DNA of 64,000 nucleotides, from assembly GCF_009712605.1 (NCBI RefSeq), contig NZ_WASO01000010.1, positions 143,095 through 207,094 of the forward strand, written 5' to 3'. Below the pieces are notes generated by a model. The model saw nothing but the letters and a program-made list of their open reading frames with translations. It did no database searches and was not told the origin of the DNA. The stretch is from Paludibacter sp. (lineage in GTDB: Bacteria; Bacteroidota; Bacteroidia; Bacteroidales; Paludibacteraceae). Each line of letters opens with the position of its first letter. Position 1 is the stretch's first letter. Position numbers and translations under genes: made by a program. Below, piece after piece: positions 1 to 9,349 of this stretch.

Positions 1-1318
1 TCTTTCGGGCTTTCCAGTTTCCGAAATGGAAATAGAGGTAACACATGATCCCAAGTCCAAGCCAATAGACGATTTCGGACATCCAGGCAATAGCCACCGA
101 CCAGTGAAACACAAAGTTCACCACATAGTTATAGGCCATATACACCACCAGCGTTGTCATATCGAAAAGCAATGCCATGCGCGTATTTCCGGTTCCTGAA
201 AGTGCATTGAACCAGATACAGCCGAAAGCAAAAACAAACAACACCCCACAGAACACATACATCGAAGGGACAGCGGCATTGATTAATTCGCTGTTATCCG
301 TATAAATGGAGGCAAGCAGCTTTGGGAAGAGCGCAGCAAATATGGCAACCGGAATCACCGCTCCGAGCGCCACGCGAAATTGCCTGCGAATGGTAGGCAG
401 CACCTCGTCCGACCGGCCTTCGCCTATCAGATTACTCACAATGGTGCTGATGGTTTGCCCGAATGCCATCACCGGTAACCCCAACAACGAGTAGAGACTA
501 CGAATAATATTGGAAATAGCCAGCGGTCGTTCACCGGTTTGTTCAATAAACATAAAGAACAAGAACCAGGTCGACACAGACAAAAAGATCTGCATCATAA
601 TAAACAGGGATATATCGAGAATCTGACGAACCGTTTGCCAGCTAAACCGATGCATCTCAAACAATCCGAAGCGTTTTGTATCAACAGCTTTACAGGTATA
701 GATAAAATAGAACAACGTGGTAGCCGCCTCGGCAATGACCGATGCCAGCGCAGCACCTCCGATACCAAGGCGCGGCAATCCCCAGTGCCCGAAGATTAAC
801 GGATAGTTCAGCAGAACATTCACCCCCGTAGTAATAAACGCACTCAATGTCAGCACCTTTGTTCGCATAACGCCCACATAGAATGCCCGAAACATCAGGT
901 TGATAAACGCAAAGAAGAAACCGAAGATGCGGAAATTGAGGTATTCAATAGTAGCATTGCAAACAGCATGCGAATGAACGAAAGAGCGCATCAACGGAGC
1001 TGCAAAAAAGAAGCTGAGCAGAAAAACAAACAGCGCCAACAGCAATGTAAAAATCATCCCCTGATTGAACACTTCGCCTATCTGACGATAATTTTGTTCA
1101 CCATTACGTCTGCCAATCAATATTTGTGAGCCGGAGCTGAACCCCATCCCCACGACAAACACGGCAAGATAAAACACACCGGCAAGAGCAGATGCGCCTA
1201 ACTCTACCTCCCCCACTCTTCCCAGAAAAGCAGAGTCGGTAAGATTCACCAGATTCTGCGCCAATAGCGTCAGAATTATCGGATAAGTAAGATGCCAAAT
1301 ATGTTTGAAGTTGTACAT
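1..1318 (-). CDS. MATE family efflux transporter (3' end cut by window edge)
   Basis: The reading frame starts at the ATG at 1318 (MYNFKHIWHLTYPIIL) and runs off the left edge, giving about 439 residues; only a short C-terminal tail can be missing. The protein is a chain of hydrophobic helices with the MATE-type N-terminal signature around residues 10-45 (LTYPIILTLLAQNLVNLTD, then SSGSQILIGRRNG) and the internal second half restarting around residue 235. MATE proteins export cationic drugs or metabolites in exchange for Na+ or H+ across the inner membrane. The substrate cannot be told from sequence. No obvious operon partner lies upstream on the same strand; the next 750 bases hold a repeat. 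The family call is firm, the substrate unknown. Confidence 0.9.
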   Translation of the reverse strand, partial: MYNFKHIWHLTYPIILTLLAQNLVNLTDSAFLGRVGEVELGASALAGVFYLAVFVVGMGFSSGSQILIGRRNGEQNYRQIGEVFNQGMIFTLLLALFVFLLSFFFAAPLMRSFVHSHAVCNATIEYLNFRIFGFFFAFINLMFRAFYVGVMRTKVLTLSAFITTGVNVLLNYPLIFGHWGLPRLGIGGAALASVIAEAATTLFYFIYTCKAVDTKRFGLFEMHRFSWQTVRQILDISLFIMMQIFLSVSTWFLFFMFIEQTGERPLAISNIIRSLYSLLGLPVMAFGQTISTIVSNLIGEGRSDEVLPTIRRQFRVALGAVIPVAIFAALFPKLLASIYTDNSELINAAVPSMYVFCGVLFVFAFGCIWFNALSGTGNTRMALLFDMTTLVVYMAYNYVVNFVFHWSVAIAWMSEIVYWLGLGIMCYLYFHFGNWKARK

Positions 1319-1429
1319 AGAATCAATTTTCGAAAGCATTATTATTTTACCTGTATCAGAGGATTATAATTTGCACTTTAACAACATACACATTTTCAAC
1401 GCACTACTCTTATACCCCCTTACCTTTTT

Positions 1430-1865
1430 TTATTCTTTGCCTGCGGCAGGCCTTACTTTTTGGCGCAAAAAGTAAGCAAAAACATTGACGAAAAGAACTC
1501 GTTCGCTCGGCCATAAAACACATTCTCATTACCAAGAGTCTGTAACTGGCCTACTCACTCAAACAGCCTTTCGTCGGTTTGGTATTCTTTGTTTATCCCT
1601 CCGGGTCTGGTTTTTCAAATGATTATAAAATAATCTTGTTCTTTCTTTTGTTTATCTTGCTCATGCAGATTGGAACGGCATTGTCCGGTGAGCCAAAAAA
1701 CAAGTGAAGCGACGCAAAAATTGCCCTTGTTTGCAGTTCTCGACAAAAGGAGAGAACAAGTTTGGACAATTTTCGTCGATAAGCGCTAGTTTTTTGAGCG
1801 AAGCGGGCATAGCCTTGACCTTTTTGTTTACTTTTTGTGTCAAGACAAAAAGTAAAAGGCATTTG
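1430..1865. repeat. Long intergenic repeat element, full copy
   Basis: The gap between the MATE gene and the SPOR gene is filled by a repeat. It opens with a hairpin (GCCTGCGGCAGGC followed by CTTACTTTTT-ggcgc-AAAAAGTAAG) and closes with a second one (TTTACTTTTTGTG...AAAAAGTAAA). A diverged, shorter copy lies at about 12525-12760 and shares the opening hairpin and the following 180 or so bases. Short reading frames on the minus strand inside it look like by-products of the repeat. I recall such elements as common in Bacteroidetes genomes, but no mobility gene is present. Confidence 0.7.
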
Positions 1866-1988
1866 TAGTTTCGTTCTTACAAAATAATTAGGCTCTATCA
1901 GACTTAACCTTCTATCCTAAAGTCCTCCTGAACCCACTAAATTAAACAGATATAATTCAACTTTCCACAAATATAAGTGATAAGACAA

Positions 1989-2027
1989 GAAAAGAGCCGA
2001 CAAACTCAATAGCCTGTCAGCTCTTTT
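1989..2027 (-). terminator. Hairpin terminator after SPOR lipoprotein gene
   Basis: Arms AAAAGAGCCGACA and TGTCAGCTCTTTT pair with one bulge, giving a stem that ends in a T run on the minus strand just downstream of the stop codon at 2075. Confidence 0.6.
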
Positions 2028-2074
2028 GACCGGCGAAACACTTTCTGAGAGGTTCCGCCAACAATCAGAAGTGA

Positions 2075-2536
2075 TTATTTATTTTGTACCAGTAACCATG
2101 CGTCGGCGAAACGCGACTGTAATTCAACTTTTGCACTGGTTGCCTGAGCATAATCGTCATAAGAAGCAATAATTACACGGTACATGTTGTTTTCATTGAC
2201 AACAACTGCCGGATTTTTGCCTTCTTTTTTCAATGTAGCAGCAAGGTTTTGAGCGTTGAGCTGACTACCGAAACTACCGACTACCACATGATATTTTTTA
2301 TTCACCACATCCTGGTTGGTCTCTGTCGCAATAGGCTTGAAATTTTCTTTACGCACATTTTCTTTTCCTGATACCGGATTAGAAGGAACCTGAGCCTGTG
2401 TTGCCGGAGCAGCAATCACTGAAGATTGTTGTTCTGTCGACTGAGCTTTTGCGTATATACCTGCCGGATGTGTGGTTTTGCAGGAAACAACCAGAATAGA
2501 AGGCACAATAAGAGCCAAATAAATTAATTTCTTCAT
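2075..2536 (-). CDS. SPOR domain lipoprotein
   Basis: The start is placed at the ATG at 2536 because MKKLIYLALIVPSILVVSC is then a clean lipoprotein signal ending in the lipobox VVSC; the longer frame begins at TTG and would bury the signal. The protein has 153 residues. After a low-complexity linker rich in Ser, Gln and Ala, the last 70 or so residues (from KKYHVVVGSFGSQLNAQ to the end) form a SPOR domain, which binds denuded glycan strands at the division septum. It is therefore probably an outer-membrane-anchored periplasmic protein linked to cell wall or division. It lies 76 bases downstream of the arginine decarboxylase gene on the same strand, but a functional link is not evident. Confidence 0.85.
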   Translation of the reverse strand: MKKLIYLALIVPSILVVSCKTTHPAGIYAKAQSTEQQSSVIAAPATQAQVPSNPVSGKENVRKENFKPIATETNQDVVNKKYHVVVGSFGSQLNAQNLAATLKKEGKNPAVVVNENNMYRVIIASYDDYAQATSAKVELQSRFADAWLLVQNK

Positions 2537-2612
2537 CGTCATAGAATTTAGAGTAAAAAGCTTTTTACAGCGTACAAAATTGCAAATTTCTTGTGAAATT
2601 AACAAGAACTTA

Positions 2613-4004
2613 TTAATAGCCCAAAATTTTTAGCATCGATTTGTAGCTTTGCTCTTTAGCAAACAGTTTAGTAACGTATTCTCCGTTTTCATCCAGATCA
2701 ATCACCACCACTTTCGGCGCAGGAATCAAACAGTGCTGTATACCGCCGAATCCGCTGAGTGATTCCTGATATGCCCCCATATGGAAGAACCCAATGTACT
2801 GTTCGGTATCTTCTTTCATCGTAGGAAGGAACACCGCATTTGAATGAGCCTCCGCATTATAGAAATCTTCGCTGTCGCAGGTCAAACCGCCTAAATGAAC
2901 GCGTTGATATTCAGAGTCCCAGTTATTGATAGCAAGGAAGACGTAACGCTGGTTAATAGCCCAGGTATCCGGCAACGTTGTCATAAACGAACTGTCGATC
3001 ATGTTCCACAACTCACGGTCGTTCTGTTGTTTCTGATTGACAATAGAATAGAGCATTGCACCGCTTTCACCAACAGTATACGAACCGAATTCGGTAAAGA
3101 TATGAGGTTCTGGCACATCATTCTGAGTACAGATAGCTTTGATCTGAGCTACTATCTCTTCAGCCATGTAGTCGTAATCGTAAACGAAGTCGAGGTGTGC
3201 CTGAATGGGGAAACCTCCACCGATATTCAGACTATCAAGCGACGGACATATCTTCTTCATTTCGCAATAAAGATTGACCGCCTTGTTCAGTTCATTCCAG
3301 TAGTAAGCCGTGTCCTTTATTCCTGTATTGATAAAGAAATGAAGCATTTTGAGCTCCACCTGAGGATTGTTCTGAATCTTTTCACAATAATAAGGAATGA
3401 TGTCATTGTAACGAATCCCCAGTCGTGATGTATAGAAGTCAAACTTAGGTTCTTCTTCCGAAGCGATTCGGATACCTACTTTAAATTGAGGCTCGAACTC
3501 ATTAAGTAACAAATCCAGTTCGAACTTATTATCAAGTACCGGAACTACATTATCAAAACCAAGATTTATCAAATTCTGGATATTCTCAACATAATGAGGA
3601 CGTTTAAAACCATTGCATATAACAAATGTATCGGGTTTAAGTTGACCGGATTCGAATAATGATTCCAGAATATTTATATCAAAAGCCGAAGACGTTTCAA
3701 TATGAACACCGTGCTTCAGCACCTCTTCCATCACAAAAGAGAAATGCGAACTTTTGGTACAATAACAATAGTGATAATCAGCATTGTAATCCACCTTTGC
3801 CATTGCCACGTTAAACATACGACGCGCACGTTGTATCTTCTTGGCGATGCTTGGCAGGTAACTAACTCGCAGCGGAGTTCCGTACTGCTTGATAAGATCC
3901 ATCAGAGGAACACCATACCAGTAGAGTTCGTTATCCTCTACAGTAAACTCTTCGTTTGGGAATTCGAAGGATTGTTCAATTAAATCGACATACTTGTTTT
4001 TCAT
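2613..4004 (-). CDS. speA: Arginine decarboxylase, PLP-dependent (alanine racemase fold)
   Basis: 463 residues from the ATG at 4004. It decarboxylates arginine to agmatine in polyamine synthesis. It resembles the compact arginine decarboxylases annotated in Flavobacteria rather than the ~630-residue E. coli SpeA. The pyridoxal-phosphate lysine is expected in YCYCTKSSHF (Lys84), the glycine loop that holds the phosphate is GGGFPIQ at residues 262-268, and the cysteine of the second active-site loop is in LTCDSEDFY near residue 375. Carboxynorspermidine decarboxylase is a related alternative, but the N-terminal region and length favour arginine decarboxylase. Confidence 0.85.
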   Translation of the reverse strand: MKNKYVDLIEQSFEFPNEEFTVEDNELYWYGVPLMDLIKQYGTPLRVSYLPSIAKKIQRARRMFNVAMAKVDYNADYHYCYCTKSSHFSFVMEEVLKHGVHIETSSAFDINILESLFESGQLKPDTFVICNGFKRPHYVENIQNLINLGFDNVVPVLDNKFELDLLLNEFEPQFKVGIRIASEEEPKFDFYTSRLGIRYNDIIPYYCEKIQNNPQVELKMLHFFINTGIKDTAYYWNELNKAVNLYCEMKKICPSLDSLNIGGGFPIQAHLDFVYDYDYMAEEIVAQIKAICTQNDVPEPHIFTEFGSYTVGESGAMLYSIVNQKQQNDRELWNMIDSSFMTTLPDTWAINQRYVFLAINNWDSEYQRVHLGGLTCDSEDFYNAEAHSNAVFLPTMKEDTEQYIGFFHMGAYQESLSGFGGIQHCLIPAPKVVVIDLDENGEYVTKLFAKEQSYKSMLKILGY

Positions 4005-4400
4005 CCGAATATCAATTCTCTAAAAGAATAAATAAAATAAAAAGACAATTTATAAATAACAAATAGAAAATCCAACTCACTTGGATTGATAAAAAAAGTC
4101 CAATCCAACTCACACGGATTTCACAAAACAAAATCCACTGACTAAAATTGGGCTACAAAAGTACAAAATATTATCGGATTCAGTTCATGAGCTTATCTAA
4201 AATAATATGATTATCCGATATTTTGCTTAATGACTCAAAAAGACATAGTTTCATCCTCGCTATTCATTGGCCGGAGAACAAACACATCCAAAAATTTCAC
4301 CTGATAATCAAGCAACAAAATCGTCCTTACTTTTTACTGTATACTCATTTTCGAATAAGCTGTCGTACCTACGGCACTTTATCTTTTCCGAAATCCTGCT
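4005..4400. other. Intergenic spacer with short direct repeats
   Basis: No convincing gene is visible. The stretch near 4070-4130 holds the direct repeat AATCCAACTCAC twice, each followed by GGATT. The rest is AT-rich upstream DNA of the arginine decarboxylase gene. Confidence 0.5.
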
Positions 4401-4465
4401 TTTTCTATAAACCTATCGCCCCGATGGGGCTTAAAATGCCAAAGGCATGACCGGTTTATAGAAAA
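4401..4465. repeat. Nested palindrome (cruciform-forming repeat)
   Basis: Outer arms TTTTCTATAAACC (4401-4413) and GGTTTATAGAAAA (4453-4465) are perfect complements. Inside lie two smaller hairpins, GCCCC-GAT-GGGGC (4418-4430) and ATGCC-AAA-GGCAT (4436-4448). The result is a three-way, cloverleaf-like structure in either DNA strand or in RNA. CCGTAGG motifs flank it on both sides (near 4371 and 4491). It resembles Bacteroidetes intergenic palindromes; no gene is associated. Confidence 0.75.
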
Positions 4466-4579
4466 TACCGACAACAGAAAGCGAAGTTCCGTAGGAACGG
4501 CACATATTAATGCTTCAAAATAAATAAATCTGATCGAAACTTATTTACTGCAAACACTTTCCACCAGAAACAGACAACA

Positions 4580-4621
4580 AAAAAAGGGGAAAATGCGGAT
4601 AAAAACCACATTTCCCCCTTT
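4580..4621 (-). terminator. Terminator after fabD
   Basis: On the minus strand AAGGGGGAAATG pairs with CATTTTCCCCTT and is followed by a run of T. It lies 27 bases past the fabD stop codon. Confidence 0.7.
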
Positions 4622-4647
4622 AAGGAGTATACGTTAACTACTATATG

Positions 4648-5520
4648 TTAGCAAGTTTCAACTTCTTTGTTGATCTTTTTTACAAGACCCTGAAGAACAG
4701 TACCAGGACCGAGTTCGCGGAACCAGGTTGCACCATCTGCAATCATATTCTGAACGGTTTGTGTCCAGCGTACCGGAGAGGTCAACTGAGCAATCAGGTT
4801 TTGTTTGATTACTTCAGGATCTGTCTGAGGCTGAGCGTTTACATTCTGGTAAACAGGGCAAACAGGAGTTGAGAACTGAGTACGGGCAATAGCTTCTTCC
4901 AGTTCAACACGAGCCGGCTCCATCAACGGAGAGTGGAATGCACCACCAACCGAAAGAACCAAAGCACGTTTGGCACCGGCGGCTTTTGCGACTTCACAGG
5001 CTTTTTGAATAGCTTCAATTTCGCCGGAAATAACCAACTGACCCGGACAGTTATAATTAGCAGGAACAACAATACCTTCAACCGAAGCACAAAGTTCTTC
5101 CACTTTAGCATCTTCAAGACCAAGAACAGCTGCCATTGTAGAAGGTTGTTTTTCGCAAGCTTTCTGCATAGCCTGAGCACGGGCAGAAACCAGTTTCAAT
5201 CCATCTTCGAATGAAAGAGCACCTGCTGCAACCAATGCTGAAAATTCGCCCAAAGAGTGACCGGCAGTCATTTCCGGAGCAAATTCTGCCCCAAGAGTTT
5301 TAGCCAGAATTACAGAATGAAGGAAAATTGCAGGTTGCGTTACTTTTGTCTGACGCAGATCTTCGTCAGTTCCTGCAAACATTAAATCAGTGATACGGAA
5401 TCCCAGAATTTCATTTGCTTTTTCAAAAAGTTCCTTAGCCAAAGGATTGTTATCATACAAATCCTTACCCATTCCTACGAACTGGGCTCCCTGACCGGGA
5501 AATACATAAGCTTTTTTCAT
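4648..5520 (-). CDS. fabD: Malonyl-CoA:ACP transacylase
   Basis: 290 residues from the ATG at 5520, the usual FabD length. It moves malonyl groups from CoA to acyl carrier protein for fatty acid synthesis in the cytosol. The N-terminal FPGQGAQ (residues 7-13) and the nucleophile elbow GHSLGE (87-92, catalytic Ser89) are present. Arg114 sits where the malonyl carboxylate-binding arginine is expected, and His196 in GGAFHSPLM completes the dyad. The gene stands alone, without the fab cluster, and has its own terminator. Confidence 0.95.
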   Translation of the reverse strand: MKKAYVFPGQGAQFVGMGKDLYDNNPLAKELFEKANEILGFRITDLMFAGTDEDLRQTKVTQPAIFLHSVILAKTLGAEFAPEMTAGHSLGEFSALVAAGALSFEDGLKLVSARAQAMQKACEKQPSTMAAVLGLEDAKVEELCASVEGIVVPANYNCPGQLVISGEIEAIQKACEVAKAAGAKRALVLSVGGAFHSPLMEPARVELEEAIARTQFSTPVCPVYQNVNAQPQTDPEVIKQNLIAQLTSPVRWTQTVQNMIADGATWFRELGPGTVLQGLVKKINKEVETC

Positions 5521-6077
5521 TGTAGTTATAGTTTTCTTAAGTTTAGATTAGGCGCTTTCTCTTCGGATCAAACCGTTGAAAAGCACATTCAGCTAAAGTT
5601 ATTTATTTATGCAACAGGCTAATACAGAACAACACAGATCCTAAAATAGACCTTTTCCCGCTCAACCCGAAAGCGGCACAAAGATAGGGATTTTTCTTTA
5701 ATAGGAAGCGACATTCTCCGTCCGAGAAGAATCAGGTTTGATTGCATACTGCTTTTCGATATAAAATATTATTTAAGCTAATTAGTGTATTTTAGAAGGA
5801 TTTTTGTAGATTTGAAACGGCAAACTTTGTAACCCTTTTGGCCAAAAAAAAGCTTGCTTAGCAGTTTATGATTCTCCATAAAAGAGAACAAAATGGGGTT
5901 AGACAATAAACCTAAAGCATTTAACAACTGGAATATTGACAACAACATGTCGATAAAAACGAGCACTTCATTAACTAGCAACGAGACATAAAAAGAGCTC
6001 AACAGATAAATTACTGAAATGCACAACAGAACCTCAAACGCATATCTTATAGAAATAAAACAATATACGCCCGAAAC
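5521..6077. other. Intergenic region, left edge of accessory module
   Basis: This 557-base stretch separates fabD from the methyltransferase gene. I see no convincing gene; a minus-strand frame at 5778-6026 begins at TTG, is AT-rich and has no recognisable feature. The sequence CAACACAGATC at 5630-5640 recurs exactly at 9383-9393 on the other side of the methyltransferase/DGQHR pair, which marks a possible left boundary of an insertion. Confidence 0.4.
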
Positions 6078-6908
6078 ATGACTGAAGCAAAGAAATCAAT
6101 AGCCAAAAATTCAAAGCCTTTTCTACGATGGGCTGGTGGCAAAAAATGGCTATTAAAGGAATTGGATAAATTTGTTGATATCAAAAATTACAACTCTTAT
6201 CACGAACCTTTTATTGGAGGCGGTGCTGTATTTTTTCATTTATCGCCACAAAATGCAATAATCTCAGATATAAATAAAGAGCTAATTGAAACTTACAATG
6301 CTATTAAGACAAACCCAGAAGAGGTAATCAAACAAATTCATTCTTTTGAAAAATCTAAGGATTATTACTATTTAATAAGAAATCAAAAATTTTCAAATGA
6401 ATTTAAAGAAGCGGCCAGATTTATATACCTTAACCAAATGTCATTCAATGGCTTGTATAGAGTAAATTCAAGAGGAGAATATAACGTACCATATGGCTAT
6501 AGGAATAACTATCAATTTGACTTTGATAACATATTAAAAGCTAGTTCATTATTGAAAAACGCTCAAATAATTCATCAAGACTTTACAAGCTCAATTGAGA
6601 ATATACGTAACAATGATTTAGTTTTTTTAGATCCCCCATATACGGTAACGCATAATCTAAATGGTTTTATTCACTACAACAAGAAACTTTTCTCATTAGA
6701 AGATCAATTTAAGCTAGCTGATGCTATAAACAGGATAAAGAATGCAGGTGCTTATTACATATTAACAAACGCTGCTCACCAAACTATAAGAGAAATTTTC
6801 AACAACGGAGACAAAATGTATGAAATTGATAGAGCAAGCCTAATTGGAGGTAAAAATGCTAAACGAGGAAATTACGCTGAATTAATCCTAACTAATATTG
6901 TATTATAA
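6078..6908 (+). CDS. DNA adenine N6-methyltransferase, Dam/D12 class
   Basis: 276 residues from the ATG at 6078. The S-adenosylmethionine-binding motif FLRWAGGKKW is at residues 15-24 and the catalytic DPPY motif at 185-188, in the order of the alpha-class (D12, Dam-like) enzymes. RFIYLNQMSFNGLYRVN and RGEYNVPYG match the family's middle region. It should methylate adenine at N6; the recognised site cannot be read from sequence, GATC being only the best-known one for this class. The stop codon is two bases from the start of the next gene, so the two are very likely translationally coupled. Base composition is markedly AT-richer than the flanking genes, which suggests horizontal transfer. It is probably the self-protecting or marking half of a defence module. 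Confidence 0.93.
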   Translation: MTEAKKSIAKNSKPFLRWAGGKKWLLKELDKFVDIKNYNSYHEPFIGGGAVFFHLSPQNAIISDINKELIETYNAIKTNPEEVIKQIHSFEKSKDYYYLIRNQKFSNEFKEAARFIYLNQMSFNGLYRVNSRGEYNVPYGYRNNYQFDFDNILKASSLLKNAQIIHQDFTSSIENIRNNDLVFLDPPYTVTHNLNGFIHYNKKLFSLEDQFKLADAINRIKNAGAYYILTNAAHQTIREIFNNGDKMYEIDRASLIGGKNAKRGNYAELILTNIVL

Positions 6909-6910
6909 TT

Positions 6911-9268
6911 ATGGCATTTATTGATCAAACAAAAGTTTATGAAATTGAAATGAAACTTACAAGTGATGCTTCGTTTCTAGGCAAAATATATAAAGCCAAA
7001 AAAAATGAATATCAAACAATTAGTATAGATCATTCACTTGTGGAAAATAAAATTCAAGAAGGGTGGGAAGAATTTTCAAAACCTTTAAAAACCAAAACAC
7101 GGCTCAGAAAACTAAAATCTCACTCGAAAAAATTTGAAGATGATATATGGTGTCAATTCTACGAACTCGGTTATAGAACTATGAACTTTGATGATAAATT
7201 CTATTTACCTTATAGTAATATTGATTCAGAAAAAAAGCAAATTGATGTATTTGCAATTAATAATGAAACGGCGTTTATTATTGAGTGCAAATCAAGTGCA
7301 AATTTCAAAAAAGCGCCATGTTACAAAGACGAATTTGAACTATTGGGTCTTCGAATTGACGGGTTTAAAAAATCATTACAACAAATTTATGGCAGAACCT
7401 TAAAAGTGAAATATATTTTTGCAACCCGAAATCTCAGGCTTGATGAAGAAAGTGAAGATATGAAAAGATTACTTTCTACGAATTCTTTTTATTACAATAA
7501 CAATACATACAACTATATCAACAGCCTATTGAAAAGTTATAAAGGTGTTGCATTTTATCAATTTCTAGGTTTAATATTCAAAAATGAGTTGATTAACAAA
7601 GAAAAAATTGAGATTCCAGCGATTAAAGGTGAAATGGGAAAAAAAACATATTATATGTTTTCTATTGAACCATCAATGCTGTTGAAACTTGGCTTTGTCT
7701 TGCATCGCACAAAAGTAAATGAATCAGAATTTCCAACTTATCAAAGGCTATTAATTCCTAGCAGGTTAAGTGGCATTACAAAATTCATTGATGAAGGAGG
7801 ATATTTTCCCAATTCAATCATATTGAATTTTTGCAATAAAAAACACAAAATACAATTTGAAGCCTCAGCTAAAATGGCTGATTCAAAGTCCTGTTTTGGC
7901 ACATTAAAACTTCCAAACTGCTACGGAATAGCTTATATCATTGATGGACAACATCGAATTTATGGCTATGCAGATTCAAAATATGTGGAATCTAATACAA
8001 TACCTGTAGTTGCTTTTGAAGATTTAGAGACAAGTGAGCAACTCAAAATATTCATGGACATTAACGAAAATCAAAAAGCCGTAAGTCCTAGCTTAAGACT
8101 GGATTTAGAAGAAGACCTATATTGGGATTCTGATCGTGCAGACTCAAGAATAAAAGCTTTAAGATCTTCGATTATCAAGGAACTGTCCAATTCTCAATCG
8201 AGTCCTCTATTTGAAAAAATATCAGTAGGAGAAGACAAATCTGTTTTATCATTTAAACCTTTTTCAACAGCTTTATCATCTTCTGATTTACTACCAAGCG
8301 CCAAAGGAAATCAATATTCAGAAAACGCTGTATCCTATTCTTTATATGACATTTCTAATCATGAACATAACAAAGAAATGATAAAATGTAGAAAAAATAT
8401 TGTTGGGTTACTCATCTTAGCTTATGATTTTGTAGAACAACAATATCCTGATATTTGGAAAGCTGATAAATCATTTATATTATCAAACCGAGGCACATAT
8501 GCTTATATATGCCTAATTGACAGCCTAAATAAATTTTTAATAGACGAAGGGGAGATTTCAAAAACAACTGACAATGAGACTAGATTTTCTTATATAGCTA
8601 AATACATAAAAAGCCTATTGGATTTTTTAAAAAATGAAATTTCAGATGAAGAAAAAGAAAGGCAATTAAGCTTACTGGGTGCCGGTGCAGATACCAAATG
8701 GCTAAGATTTTTTCAAAGTGTCATTAATAAGAAACATAGTGAGTACTATCCAGAAGAATTATTAGATTGGAACGAAAGACAAGACGAAGAGCTTCAAAAT
8801 AAAGGCAGATCTTTAGGTGTTGAAATAGAAAAAAAAATAAAGAAAATTGTTCTAAGCAAAATGAAAAAGCTTTATGGTGAAGATTGGGAATTGGAAATAA
8901 ACAGCATAAAAAGAGAATGTCAGAGCCGTGCAGAACAAGAAATGGAAAAATATTACAAAGAAGGTCTTGGCAAAAAACAAATCGACTGGACAGAAATGTT
9001 TAACATAAACGACTACAAATCTATTATTGAAAAATATTGGACAAAAGCGCCGGAAAAAATCGAATCTGGCTTTATTACTTTTGAAAAAGAATTTAGCATT
9101 GACATTGGAGAAGGTTTTGGAAGTAAAGCAAAATGTTTAAAATGGATTTCGTACTTTAATTCGTACAGAAATCTTTGGGCTCATGAAGGAACAAAAGATA
9201 AAAGATTAAATAAAGAAGAAGTTCAGTTTATTGAGAAAATCCATTCTCATTTTTACCCTCAGATTTAA
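6911..9268 (+). CDS. Large putative defence protein: PD-(D/E)XK nuclease-like, DGQHR and HEPN-like regions
   Basis: 785 residues, starting two bases after the methyltransferase stop. Three signatures are visible. (1) Residues about 90-170: D112 in QIDVFAI and E125-x-K127 in IIECKSS form the D...ExK core of a PD-(D/E)XK nuclease of the Mrr/Holliday-resolvase type. (2) Residues about 235-420: the motif DGQHR at 345-349 (IDGQHRIYGY) followed by IFMDINENQKAVSP, as in the DGQHR family that includes the phosphorothioation regulator DndB and is related to ParB-like folds. (3) The C-terminus has RNLWAH at 753-758, which matches the RNxxxH motif of HEPN ribonucleases, inside a helical region with neighbouring W and H residues. 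A coiled-coil-like Lys/Glu-rich stretch lies at about 610-690. Assigning nuclease and RNase roles is inference. The methyltransferase partner suggests a restriction- or abortive-infection-type system. Confidence 0.75.
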   Translation: MAFIDQTKVYEIEMKLTSDASFLGKIYKAKKNEYQTISIDHSLVENKIQEGWEEFSKPLKTKTRLRKLKSHSKKFEDDIWCQFYELGYRTMNFDDKFYLPYSNIDSEKKQIDVFAINNETAFIIECKSSANFKKAPCYKDEFELLGLRIDGFKKSLQQIYGRTLKVKYIFATRNLRLDEESEDMKRLLSTNSFYYNNNTYNYINSLLKSYKGVAFYQFLGLIFKNELINKEKIEIPAIKGEMGKKTYYMFSIEPSMLLKLGFVLHRTKVNESEFPTYQRLLIPSRLSGITKFIDEGGYFPNSIILNFCNKKHKIQFEASAKMADSKSCFGTLKLPNCYGIAYIIDGQHRIYGYADSKYVESNTIPVVAFEDLETSEQLKIFMDINENQKAVSPSLRLDLEEDLYWDSDRADSRIKALRSSIIKELSNSQSSPLFEKISVGEDKSVLSFKPFSTALSSSDLLPSAKGNQYSENAVSYSLYDISNHEHNKEMIKCRKNIVGLLILAYDFVEQQYPDIWKADKSFILSNRGTYAYICLIDSLNKFLIDEGEISKTTDNETRFSYIAKYIKSLLDFLKNEISDEEKERQLSLLGAGADTKWLRFFQSVINKKHSEYYPEELLDWNERQDEELQNKGRSLGVEIEKKIKKIVLSKMKKLYGEDWELEINSIKRECQSRAEQEMEKYYKEGLGKKQIDWTEMFNINDYKSIIEKYWTKAPEKIESGFITFEKEFSIDIGEGFGSKAKCLKWISYFNSYRNLWAHEGTKDKRLNKEEVQFIEKIHSHFYPQI

Positions 9269-9326
9269 TTCAGATAGCGAGCCAATTTTGCATAAAACTG
9301 GCTATAAACGCTTTGTATCCCCTACT

Positions 9327-9349
9327 CCCGCGCGATCTCATCGCGTGGG
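9327..9349. repeat. GC-rich hairpin downstream of accessory module
   Basis: CGCGAT-CTC-ATCGCG (9331-9345) is a perfect hairpin extended by CCC and GGG with one mismatch. It follows the DGQHR gene by about 60 bases and may end its transcript or belong to the boundary of the inserted segment. No T run follows on the plus strand. Confidence 0.5.

Noticed and set aside
1623..1862. Overlapping short minus-strand frames (79 and 60 codons)
   Set aside because: They lie inside the repeat at 1430-1865, a family known to give spurious frames; no protein evidence in the sequence.
5778..6026. 82-residue minus-strand frame left of the methyltransferase gene
   Set aside because: It begins at TTG, lies in very AT-rich spacer, has no family match and only generic hydrophobic stretches.
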